Positions 1 to 6,384 of a DNA stretch of 16,819 nt are shown here, in pieces. The notes under the pieces were generated by a model that made no database searches, had not been told where the DNA came from, and worked only from the letters and a program-made list of their open reading frames with translations. The stretch is from CBDFHV01 sp965247705 (GTDB taxonomy: Bacteria; Pseudomonadota; Alphaproteobacteria; Rhodospirillales; CAMCUA01). The stretch covers positions 1 to 16,819 of the forward strand of contig CBDFHV010000072.1 of the NCBI GenBank assembly GCA_965247705.1. Direction: 5' to 3'. The first letter of the stretch is position 1; every line of letters begins with the position of its first letter. The translations under genes were made by a program, and so were the position numbers.

Positions 1-108
1 CTCGGGCTACACTTGATCGCGCCACCCTTCGACGAAGAGACCCTGTTCCGGGTGGCCGGCGTCCTTGAAGAAGCGGCCGGGTTCGACGCCCGCCCAGGAG
101 GTGTTTGA
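1..108 (+). CDS. gatA: GatA, C-terminal end (partial)
   Basis: The first 35 codons form the tail of a protein entering from the left edge and stop at TGA 106-108. The tail reads LGLHLIAPPFDEETLFRVAG, which resembles the C-terminal part of amidase-signature GatA ('GLQLIG..FDE..LLRVA'). GatA is the glutaminase subunit of the GatCAB aspartyl/glutamyl-tRNA amidotransferase and supplies ammonia to GatB. The assignment is supported by gatB lying about 300 bp downstream in the same direction. The catalytic Ser-cisSer-Lys part lies outside the window. The next gene starts inside the stop codon (TGATG), so the two are probably translationally coupled. Confidence 0.85.
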   Translation, partial: LGLHLIAPPFDEETLFRVAGVLEEAAGFDARPGGV

Positions 109-407
109 TGTGGCCGAGAACCGTGATCGGGTTGGTTTTTCTGATCTTTCCTCTCGCCGTGTGGGCGGCTGCCTTCCTGTCGATCGCGGGAATCGACGAC
201 CGTCCCCTGTTTCTCGTCGACAAGGTGCCGGGACCAATGTTGGGTATCCTCATGCTGTTGTGCCCAGCCGCGGCCGTGTGGGCGGGGCTGGCGGCGCGGC
301 AGCGGGCGATTATCAAGGTGCGCTGGTATCGGGACCTGGCCGGTTGGATGGCGGTCCTCGGCATCGTCCTGATGGTCGTGGCCACATTCGTCATGTTGCG
401 CAACTAG
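108..407 (+). CDS. small three-helix membrane protein between gatA and gatB
   Basis: A 99-residue protein beginning MWPRTVIGLVFLIFPLAVWA. The ATG at 108 overlaps the gatA stop (TGATG) and is preceded by a strong AGGAGG at 96-101, which decides this start over the TTG at 105. Three hydrophobic stretches (about residues 4-27, 42-62 and 77-95) suggest three membrane helices with a short basic loop (RQRAIIKVRWYRD) between the second and third. It ends at TAG 405-407, nine bases before gatB. I do not recognise the family. Its position suggests co-transcription with the amidotransferase genes, but no functional link follows from the sequence. Confidence 0.8.
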   Translation: MWPRTVIGLVFLIFPLAVWAAAFLSIAGIDDRPLFLVDKVPGPMLGILMLLCPAAAVWAGLAARQRAIIKVRWYRDLAGWMAVLGIVLMVVATFVMLRN

Positions 408-416
408 AAGTTTCCT

Positions 417-1874
417 ATGTCGTACTTGATCCAGGGCGAAAGGGCTGACTGGGAGGTGGTGGTGGGCTTGGAGGTCCATGCCCAGGCGGTCTCCGGCGCC
501 AAACTGTTCTCCGGCGCGGCGACGGACTTCGGGGCCGCGCCCAACACCCAGGTATCGCCCATCGACGCGGCCATGCCCGGCATGCTGCCGGTACTCAACA
601 GGGCCAGCGTCGAGCACGCGGTACGCACTGGCCTGGGGCTGAAGGCGAAAATCAACCTGCATTCGGTATTCGAGCGCAAGAACTACTTCTACGCCGACCT
701 GCCGCCCGGCTATCAGATCTCCCAGTATCTGCATCCGATCGTCGGCGAGGGCGCCATCGCCCTGGACATGCCCGACGGCGGCAGCCGGGTCATCGGCATC
801 GAACGCCTGCACCTGGAACAGGACGCCGGCAAGTCCCTGCACGACCAGGACCCCAACCGCACCTTCATCGACCTCAACCGGGCCGGCGTGACCCTGATGG
901 AGATCGTGTCCCGGCCGGACCTGCGAAGCCCCGAGGAGGCCGGCATCTATCTGCGCAAGATGCGCTCCATCCTGCGCTACCTGGGCACCTGCGACGGCAA
1001 CATGGAGCAGGGTTCGATGCGCTGCGACTGCAACGTCTCGGTCCGTCCGGTGGGCGAGCAGGCCTTGCGCACTCGCTGCGAGATCAAGAACGTGAACTCG
1101 GTGCGCTTCGTGATGCTGGCCATCGAGCACGAAGCCGTGCGCCAGGTCGAGGTTTACGATTCCGGCGGCGACGTGATCCAGGAGACCCGCCTGTTCGACG
1201 CCGCCACGGGCACCACCCGGCCCATGCGCCAGAAGGAATTCGCCCACGACTACCGGTATTTTCCGGATCCGGATCTGTTGCCCCTGGAACTGACGCCCGA
1301 ATACGTGGACGGGTTACGCGCCAATCTGCCCGAACTGCCCGATGACAAGAAGCGGCGTTTCGAGGAAGACCATGGCCTGAGCGCCTACGACGCCGGGGTC
1401 CTGGTCGCCGAGAAAGCCAGCGCCGATTATTTCGAGGAGGTCGCCGCGGGTCGCGATCCCAAGACCGCCGCCAACTGGGTTACCGGCGCCCTGTTCGGGG
1501 CCCTCAACCGGGTTGGCAAGGACATCGTAGAAAGCCCCCTGGCCGCCGCCGATCTGGGGAAGCTCATCGATCTCATGGACGACGGCACCATCTCCGGCCG
1601 TATCGCCAAGGACGTCTTCGACATCATGATGGAGACGGGCCGCGACCCGCTGGCCATCGTCGAGGACCAAGGCCTACGGCAGATCAGCGACAGCGGTGCC
1701 ATCGAGGCGGTGGTGGACAAGCTGATCGCCGACAACCCGGATAATGTGGCTCAGATTCGGGTGGGCAAAGACAAGCTCATCGGGTGGTTCGTCGGCCAGG
1801 CGATGCGCGAGACCCAGGGCAAGGCAAACCCCCAGCTGGTCAACGAGCTTCTGAGGAAGAAGATCGGAGATTGA
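417..1874 (+). CDS. gatB: Asp-tRNA(Asn)/Glu-tRNA(Gln) amidotransferase subunit B
   Basis: A 485-residue GatB of normal length. GatB activates the side-chain carboxylate of mischarged Glu-tRNA(Gln) or Asp-tRNA(Asn) with ATP and amidates it using ammonia from GatA. Family hallmarks are visible: DWEVVVGLEVHAQ near the N-terminus, LFSGAATDFGA, FYADLPPGYQISQY, GIERLHLEQDAGKS, DLNRAGVTLMEIVS, GTCDGNMEQGSMRCDCNVSV, RCEIKNVNSVRF and HDYRYFPDPDLLPLEL. The last ~150 residues form the helical YqeY-like tail domain that contacts tRNA. The ATG at 417 matches the usual MSY.IQG start, although the ribosome site before it is weak. The TGA at 1872-1874 is immediately overlapped by element E1. Confidence 0.97.
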   Translation: MSYLIQGERADWEVVVGLEVHAQAVSGAKLFSGAATDFGAAPNTQVSPIDAAMPGMLPVLNRASVEHAVRTGLGLKAKINLHSVFERKNYFYADLPPGYQISQYLHPIVGEGAIALDMPDGGSRVIGIERLHLEQDAGKSLHDQDPNRTFIDLNRAGVTLMEIVSRPDLRSPEEAGIYLRKMRSILRYLGTCDGNMEQGSMRCDCNVSVRPVGEQALRTRCEIKNVNSVRFVMLAIEHEAVRQVEVYDSGGDVIQETRLFDAATGTTRPMRQKEFAHDYRYFPDPDLLPLELTPEYVDGLRANLPELPDDKKRRFEEDHGLSAYDAGVLVAEKASADYFEEVAAGRDPKTAANWVTGALFGALNRVGKDIVESPLAAADLGKLIDLMDDGTISGRIAKDVFDIMMETGRDPLAIVEDQGLRQISDSGAIEAVVDKLIADNPDNVAQIRVGKDKLIGWFVGQAMRETQGKANPQLVNELLRKKIGD

Positions 1875-2136
1875 TACCAAGGAACACTGATAATGACCCA
1901 TGGAGACGGCTTCCCAGGGTTTTCGGCGAGGAGCGTTCGGCGTGGCGATGCGGTGCATCGCAAGCCGGACGCGACGCTGTCCGAAAGCCCTGGGAAGCCG
2001 CCGTTCCGGTCGTCACCGCGCCCCGTCGGAGGGCGTCGACAAGCCTCGACGATGCCCCGCATCGCCAGCGGCCCGTCTCCTACCCGACGGGACGCGATGA
2101 CGATCTCCATGGGTCATTATCAGTGTCCCTTGGTAT
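1874..2136. repeat. structured inverted-repeat element E1 (263 bp)
   Basis: The ends, 1874-1906 and 2104-2136, are inverted repeats of 33 bp with one mismatch (1883/2127). Inside lie two hairpins. Hairpin 1 has arms 1907-1926 and 1981-2000 (20 bp, one T-G pair) around a 54-nt cap. Hairpin 2 has arms 2011-2029 and 2084-2102 (19 bp, two C-A mismatches) around another 54-nt cap. They are joined by a 10-nt linker (CCGTTCCGGT, 2001-2010), and a single A (2103) precedes the right outer arm. Each cap has its own small hairpin (GCGATGC/GCATCGC at 1945-1961; CGATGC/GCATCG around 2050-2064). The reverse complement of cap 2 aligns without gaps to cap 1, sharing AGGAG, TGGCGATGCGG, GCATCG and CGACGC. The same architecture recurs at 14729-14996. 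There is no convincing reading frame. It fills the whole gap between gatB and the next gene, and could act as a transcript end, a structured RNA or a non-autonomous mobile element. Family not recognised. Confidence 0.9.
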
Positions 2137-2213
2137 GATCGGTGCGCACCGTGGTCTGCCAGTCCTACCGGGAACGCGACCGGCCGCCGTGGATCGATGC
2201 TTGCCTGTAGAGC

Positions 2214-2912
2214 GTGCGCGATTGGGCCGCCGGAAGGGGATGGTCCTATCGGTTCCGGGGCGACGACCTTTTCGAGTTGGCGCCGTACTGGTTCCGAACC
2301 AAGGCGGGTCGCCTCACCACGGTGACCGACCTGGCGCGCCTCCTATGGCTGCGAGACCTGCTGTCGGAGGGATGGGAGCGCGTCATCTGGATGGATGCCG
2401 ATGTGCTGGTGTTCGCCCCCGCCGCTGTCGATCCGGCACTGGACGGCGACCACGCCTTCGGCCACGAGGTCTGGGTGCAGCGGGATTCGGCAGGAAAGTT
2501 GAAAGCCTATCGAAACGTCCACAACGCCTATTGCCGCTTCTCGACCCGCTCGCCGGTGCTGGATTTTCTGATTCACGCCTCACTGTCGGTGGTTCGCCGC
2601 GCCGAGGCTCCTTTGGCGCCCCAGGCCTTGGGGCCGAAGCTTCTGGGGGCGCTCCATTCCATCGTCGGCTTTCCGCTCGTCGATTCGGTGGGGGCGTTCA
2701 GTCCCCTGGTCCTGGCCGACCTGGCCGCGGGGGGCGGCCCGGCACTCAAACATATGGCCGACAGGACCACGGCACCCTTGGGCGCGGCCAACCTGTGCGC
2801 CAGCCTGAGTGGCGGCGAGCGGGACGAGGTGCATCTGGACGAAGCGCTCTACGCAAGGGCGATCGAGGCTCTTCTCTCCACCGGCGGCACCGTGGTCGGG
2901 CGCCAAGGGTGA
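2214..2912 (+). CDS. glycosyltransferase-like protein, N-terminus interrupted by an amber codon
   Basis: The uninterrupted frame gives 232 residues from a GTG at 2214. It has the look of a GT-A fold glycosyltransferase or nucleotide-sugar-binding protein: TDLARLLWLRDLLSEGWERV is followed by IWMDADVLVFAP, where DAD is a plausible metal-binding DxD motif. The same frame continues upstream from GTG 2142 and reads VRTVVCQSYRERDRPPWIDA, then CL, then TAG at 2208-2210. The sequence after the stop (SVRDWAAGRGWSYRF) reads as a natural continuation. The real gene was therefore probably 2142-2912, and it carries a nonsense codon about 22 codons in. Element E1 ends five bases before GTG 2142 and may have replaced the original leader. 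There is no good ribosome site for either start. Donor and acceptor cannot be named. It may be a recent pseudogene or be expressed from the internal GTG. Confidence 0.65.
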   Translation: MRDWAAGRGWSYRFRGDDLFELAPYWFRTKAGRLTTVTDLARLLWLRDLLSEGWERVIWMDADVLVFAPAAVDPALDGDHAFGHEVWVQRDSAGKLKAYRNVHNAYCRFSTRSPVLDFLIHASLSVVRRAEAPLAPQALGPKLLGALHSIVGFPLVDSVGAFSPLVLADLAAGGGPALKHMADRTTAPLGAANLCASLSGGERDEVHLDEALYARAIEALLSTGGTVVGRQG

Positions 2913-3013
2913 CAAGACCGTGGCCGACTGTTGGTGGTCGATGCCCGGCGACTTGTGGTCTACGATAGGACCTGCGGGGCAGTGGGAGATGAGCCGCCGC
3001 GTGAGGGGAGCCA

Positions 3014-3568
3014 ATGAGCGTTCTGGATAACGCATCGGTCAAGCGGGTCCGTGACGCCCTCGTCGCCGATGGGGTCGAGGACAGCGTTCGCGTGGTGGCG
3101 GCGTCGGCGCGGACGGCCAAGAACGCGGCCCAGGCGCTGGACACGGAGTTGGGGGCGATCGTGAAGTCGCTGGTGTTCGTCATTGGCGAGCAGCCCGTTC
3201 TGGTGCTGGTATCCGGCGACCGCAAGTGCGAAGCGAAGGCTTTGCCCCGGGTATTCGGCCTCGAAGGCGCGGTGCGCCGCTGCGACGCCGATGAGGTGCG
3301 CGCGGCCACCGGATTTGCCATCGGCGGCGTGGCGCCGGTCGGCCTGTCCCTCGACCTGCCCTGTGCCATCGACGTCGGGCTAAAGCGGTTCGACACCGTT
3401 TGGGCTGCCGGCGGTCACCCGCGCTGTGTGTTTCCGACCACGGTGGCGGTGCTGAAGCGGCTGACGGGCGGCATCGTCTCCTACGCCCTGACCAAAGCCG
3501 GCGGCGACACCGCCATGCGCGCCCATCCGAACATGCGTCGATTGACAGCCAAGCGGAGCGCTGGCTAG
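3014..3568 (+). CDS. YbaK/ProX-family aminoacyl-tRNA deacylase
   Basis: A 184-residue protein of the YbaK/EbsC/ProX trans-editing family, which hydrolyses mischarged tRNAs (for example Cys-tRNA(Pro) or Ala-tRNA(Pro)) in the cytoplasm. Family features include ARTAKNAAQALDTELGAIVKS with the conserved lysine of the active site, LVLVSGDRKCEAKAL, and ATGFAIGGVAPVGL followed by the C-terminal strand region (WAAGGHPRCVFPTTVAVLKR). The ATG at 3014 follows GAGGGGAGCC, an acceptable ribosome site. Family members usually end near residue 160. Here about 25 extra residues (SYALTKAGGDTAMRAHPNMR...) follow TGGIV, possibly a changed tail. The exact substrate cannot be told from the sequence. It is close to tRNA-Ser but probably transcribed independently. 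Confidence 0.88.
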   Translation: MSVLDNASVKRVRDALVADGVEDSVRVVAASARTAKNAAQALDTELGAIVKSLVFVIGEQPVLVLVSGDRKCEAKALPRVFGLEGAVRRCDADEVRAATGFAIGGVAPVGLSLDLPCAIDVGLKRFDTVWAAGGHPRCVFPTTVAVLKRLTGGIVSYALTKAGGDTAMRAHPNMRRLTAKRSAG

Positions 3569-3604
3569 AAGACCTATCCCCGCGCCACGTAGCGGCGGGT
3601 CTCA

Positions 3605-3697
3605 GGAAGGGTGGCCGAGCGGCTGAAGGCGGCGGTTTGCTAAACCGTTGTACGGTCAAAAGCTGTACCGGGGGTTCGAATCCCCCCCCTTCCGCCA
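3605..3697 (+). tRNA. tRNA-Ser (anticodon GCT)
   Basis: The 93-nt sequence has acceptor arms GGAAGGG (3605-3611) and CCCTTCC (3687-3693), a G discriminator and an encoded CCA (3695-3697). The anticodon stem CGGTT/AACCG encloses T-GCT-A with anticodon GCT at 3639-3641. A long variable arm (GTAC...GTAC) follows, as expected for a class II serine tRNA. The T arm GGGGGTTCGAATCCCCC is canonical. The integrase gene ends 20 bases downstream, pointing the tRNA 3' half out as the prophage attachment site. Confidence 0.97.
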
Positions 3698-3716
3698 GCC
3701 CCCTGATATCAACGAT
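3660..3716. other. probable prophage attachment site (attL side) in the tRNA-Ser 3' end
   Basis: The 3' half of tRNA-Ser and the 19 bases before the integrase stop codon form the typical junction of a tRNA-targeting tyrosine integrase. The integrase gene lies directly beside it, pointing at the tRNA. I looked for a second copy of the T arm and acceptor 3' end (a GGTTCGAATCC-type string) in the rest of the window and saw none, so the core length cannot be fixed and the other attachment site is lost or outside. Confidence 0.6.
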
Positions 3717-4784
3717 TTAGCGAACATCCGTCTTTTTCTCCAAGGTGTGAACCGTCGCCCCTTGTGCCCCCGAGTGTGCCCCCGGGTTCCGGGCACGTTC
3801 TTTTTCCTCGGGCGTCAGATAGGCCAGATAATCCTCTGTTGTTCTGATCGAAGCATGCCCGAGATTCTGTTGCAGGGTGTAAATGCTGCCTCCGCGACGC
3901 AAAAAATCGACCGCGTGCCAGTGGCGCAAGTCGTGGAATCGGAAGGCCCTGGGTATAGCCCCCTCCTCCACCGCCTCCTTGACAACAGCCCTGAACCGGC
4001 TCGACAGGTTCTTGAAGATCCCGCCGTCCTCGTTCCAGAATACGACCTCGCTGGACATGTGCCGCGGTGTGCCCCCGAATGTGCCCCTTGCCCGTTCGTC
4101 CAGGGGCACGGCTCGCTGGCGCCCGCTCTTGGTGTTGTAGAGCATCACGACGGCCAGGGAGATCTGGGGACGCATCAGGGTCACAAGCTCGTTCTGGCGC
4201 ATCCCCGTGAACTGAGCGGCATAGACAAGCTCTCTCATGAGGCCGGGACATCTCTCGGCGACGATGGTGATATGCCTGTCCTCGGGCAGGACGATGGGGT
4301 CGCGGCGCTCCCGGATCAGGCGGCGGCTGTAGCGTTCGGTCACGTTCTCCTCAAGCCAACCCCAATGCAGACAGGCCGTCAGCACGCTTGAAATGGCCGT
4401 CAGGTCCCGCCGGATGGTGGCGTTGCTGGCCCCTTGCTTCTTGCGGGCGCTGACGATCTCGTTCAGCAGCTTGCGGTCGATATCGTCCAGGTGCTTGCCG
4501 GTCAGGTGGCCGCGCACCTGCTTCAGGGACACCTTGTACCGCTTGGCGACCGACGTCTTGACCTCCCGGTCGATCCACTCCTGAAACCACCGGCCTACGG
4601 CGTCGTCCCAGGTGTGCCGGTCCCCACCTAGGCCCAAGAGATTCCGTTGACGATCTAGCCAATCCTTCAATTTGATATTTCGCTCCCGAGGATCTCGCGT
4701 GCGTAGACTTCCGCGTACGTCAGCCCCGTCAGCCTTGAGGCGCCCGTAGTAGACGCCTTTTCTCTTGAACCAGTTTTTCGGCAT
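3717..4784 (-). CDS. int: prophage tyrosine integrase
   Basis: A 355-residue tyrosine recombinase that would insert and excise the prophage at the neighbouring tRNA-Ser. The catalytic set is visible: Arg196 in TGMRQNEL, His284 and Arg287 in FRFHDLRHWH, His310 in NLGHAS, and nucleophile Tyr319 in TTEDYLAYLT. The first ~55 residues (MPKNWFKRKGVYYGRLK...) resemble an arm-binding region, and residues ~60-150 form the SAM-like core-binding domain. The start at 4784 was chosen because GGAGG lies 10 bases upstream and the protein begins like related integrases; the frame is open further upstream to 5168, but that part overlaps other genes. The gene start overlaps the end of the excisionase-like gene by about 118 bases. 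Confidence 0.93.
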   Translation of the reverse strand: MPKNWFKRKGVYYGRLKADGADVRGSLRTRDPRERNIKLKDWLDRQRNLLGLGGDRHTWDDAVGRWFQEWIDREVKTSVAKRYKVSLKQVRGHLTGKHLDDIDRKLLNEIVSARKKQGASNATIRRDLTAISSVLTACLHWGWLEENVTERYSRRLIRERRDPIVLPEDRHITIVAERCPGLMRELVYAAQFTGMRQNELVTLMRPQISLAVVMLYNTKSGRQRAVPLDERARGTFGGTPRHMSSEVVFWNEDGGIFKNLSSRFRAVVKEAVEEGAIPRAFRFHDLRHWHAVDFLRRGGSIYTLQQNLGHASIRTTEDYLAYLTPEEKERARNPGAHSGAQGATVHTLEKKTDVR

Positions 4785-4981
4785 GGCTTCGTTGCCTCCA
4801 GGTTGGCGATCCAACGCAGCGCCTTGATCCGATCGAACATCCACTCGCCCCCAATCTTGGCTGCGCCCGGTATCTCGCCACGCTGGGCCATCATCTGCAA
4901 GGACCGCCGTGACTTGCCGGTCTCGTACTCCAGCCAGTGCAGCCGGCAGCGCTTGGGGGGCTTTTCGGGGAGGGTGGTCAT
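4667..4981 (-). CDS. excisionase-like DNA-binding protein
   Basis: A 104-residue protein whose first half (ETGKSRRSLQMMAQRGEIPG, then AAKIGGEWMFDRIKALRWI) fits the winged-helix, MerR/excisionase-type HTH_17 pattern: a short helix-turn-helix, then a wing ending in W and a second helix. It would bind DNA as a recombination directionality factor or small regulator beside the integrase. The ATG at 4981 forms an ATGA overlap with the stop of the upstream gene and has AAGGAGG just before it, which fixes the start. Its last ~40 residues overlap the integrase start in another frame and may be largely unconstrained. Confidence 0.75.
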   Translation of the reverse strand: MTTLPEKPPKRCRLHWLEYETGKSRRSLQMMAQRGEIPGAAKIGGEWMFDRIKALRWIANLEATKPCRKTGSREKASTTGASRLTGLTYAEVYAREILGSEISN

Positions 4982-5265
4982 CCCGCCTCCTTATCGATGT
5001 TGCGAAGCTCGGTGGTGAATTTGGGGGCGATGACCCAGGGATTCTTACTCCAGGCGCCGGGACCGTGGAGGGAGTCCCAGTAGCGATGAAAGTAATCAAT
5101 ATAGCTATCACCACACCCCGGAGCGGTGCATTGATAGCCACCGTCCGGTCCTCCGTTGAGCCAACCAACGTCGTTACAGACTTCGCAGCCCGCGCTGACC
5201 TTGGTGCAGCCGCTCCAAAAATTCACCGTCGCGTCGCACCACTGGATCTTGGTGTCAGCGCCCAT
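4978..5265 (-). CDS. DUF5131 (phage Gp37/Gp68)-like N-terminus, short protein
   Basis: Starting at ATG 5265, this 95-residue stretch opens MGADTKIQWCDATVNFWSGC followed by TKVSAGCEVC. That strongly resembles the start of phage Gp37/Gp68 (DUF5131) proteins, with the metal-binding-type cysteines. After that it departs from the family: NGGPDGGYQCTAPGCGDSYI looks like an extra CxxC...CxxxxC zinc-ribbon-like piece, and the protein ends far short of the usual 200 or more residues. The ATG lies five bases after the TGA (5271-5273) that would end the unshifted helicase, so restart coupling is plausible. The stop overlaps the excisionase-like gene (ATGA). It could be an independent small gene or a decayed DUF5131 copy. 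Confidence 0.5.
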   Translation of the reverse strand: MGADTKIQWCDATVNFWSGCTKVSAGCEVCNDVGWLNGGPDGGYQCTAPGCGDSYIDYFHRYWDSLHGPGAWSKNPWVIAPKFTTELRNIDKEAG

Positions 5266-6384
5266 GGCGTTCAGTGCTGCACGATGGTGATGCGTTCGGC
5301 GGCGCGTAATGCCCGTGTAGAGCCAGCGCCGGCTGTGTTCCCGGAAGCTCGCGGCCTCGTCGAACAGAAACACGTTGTCCCATTGGGACCCCTGCGCCTT
5401 GTGGACGGTGATGGCGTAGCCGAAGGTGAACTCGCTCGACTCGCGCCGGACCTGCCAAGGTAAATCGCCCTCGGTCCCCTCAAAGAAGGCGGGGTGGACC
5501 TGAACTTTCTTCGGCGTCGACCCGGGGTCGGCATCTTCCGGCAACGCGGCGATGGACAGCATGGCCTTGCCGTTCCGCCGGCACTTGACGACATCCCACA
5601 TACTGCCGTTGAGCAGCTTCTTCGGGCGGTCGTTGCGAAGGCAAATCAGCCGCTCGCCCTTCTTCGGGTAGGGCGAGTCGGCGAAGCCACGGAGTTGACG
5701 GATACGCCGGTTGTAGGCATGCCGGGTTCGGTTCAGGCCGACAAGAATCTGATCGGCCGCCAGTACATCCTGGTGATCAAAATCCCGCCTGCGAACGATC
5801 TTGGCCGTACCGTGGTCGCCAAGTTCAAGAGGCCCGCCTTCGCGCACCGTCATGGAGAGACGGATGATCGGATTGTCGCGGGCCTGACGGTGAACCTCGG
5901 TCAGCATGAAGTCCGGCTTTACTTCGGTGAAGAAGCCCGCATCCTTGACCGGTGGGAGTTGCGCCGGGTCGCCGAGGACCAGGACGCGAGTGCCGAACGA
6001 CAGCAGGTCCTTTCCGAGTTCCTCCCCGACCATCGAACACTCGTCGATGATGACCAGGTCGGCGTCCCGCACATCGCTGTTCTTGTTAAGCTTGAACGTC
6101 GGGTCCCCGGCACCTTCCTGATCCAGCATGTAGATCATTCTGTGGATCGTCGACGCGTCCTTGCACCCCTTCTTGCGCATGACCAGAGCCGCCTTACCCG
6201 TGAAGGCGCCGTAGAGGACGCTGCCGACGTCCTCGGCGAGATGGACGGCGAGCGTGGTCTTGCCGGTGCCGGCGAACCCGAACAGCCGGAACACCTGCGG
6301 GGCATGGGAATCCTTGAGCCATTCGGCAACGGCCTTGAGGGCGTGTTCCTGTTGCGGCGACCAAGTTGCTTTGCCTTTACCCAT
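4978..6384 (-). CDS. phage RecD-like superfamily 1 helicase, with a frameshift-joined tail
   Basis: The open frame encodes 468 residues. Residues 1-360 form a RecD/Dda-type SF1B DNA helicase: Walker A GFAGTGKTT (36-44), Walker B DECSMV (114-119), motif III GDPAQLPPV (138-146), EVHRQ (163-167), and the C-terminal motifs FGYAITVHKAQGSQWDNVFL (321-340) and WLYTGITR (354-361). Such helicases unwind DNA 5' to 3' and, beside RecT, fit phage replication or recombination. After YTGITR the frame runs into RRTHHHRAAL, which is not helicase-like. The neighbouring frame instead gives AAERITIVQH and a TGA at 5271-5273, the normal ending for this family. The last 95 residues (from 5265) look like a separate gene. 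A small indel near 5295-5305 is the simplest explanation. The start overlaps the upstream gene by 8 bases. Confidence 0.85.
   Translation of the reverse strand: MGKGKATWSPQQEHALKAVAEWLKDSHAPQVFRLFGFAGTGKTTLAVHLAEDVGSVLYGAFTGKAALVMRKKGCKDASTIHRMIYMLDQEGAGDPTFKLNKNSDVRDADLVIIDECSMVGEELGKDLLSFGTRVLVLGDPAQLPPVKDAGFFTEVKPDFMLTEVHRQARDNPIIRLSMTVREGGPLELGDHGTAKIVRRRDFDHQDVLAADQILVGLNRTRHAYNRRIRQLRGFADSPYPKKGERLICLRNDRPKKLLNGSMWDVVKCRRNGKAMLSIAALPEDADPGSTPKKVQVHPAFFEGTEGDLPWQVRRESSEFTFGYAITVHKAQGSQWDNVFLFDEAASFREHSRRWLYTGITRRRTHHHRAALNAMGADTKIQWCDATVNFWSGCTKVSAGCEVCNDVGWLNGGPDGGYQCTAPGCGDSYIDYFHRYWDSLHGPGAWSKNPWVIAPKFTTELRNIDKEAG

Noticed and set aside
1784..2968. Long plus-strand open frame running through the end of gatB, E1 and the glycosyltransferase-like gene
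   Set aside because: It is Arg/Gly/Pro-rich, overlaps three better-supported features in another frame, and shows no family motif.
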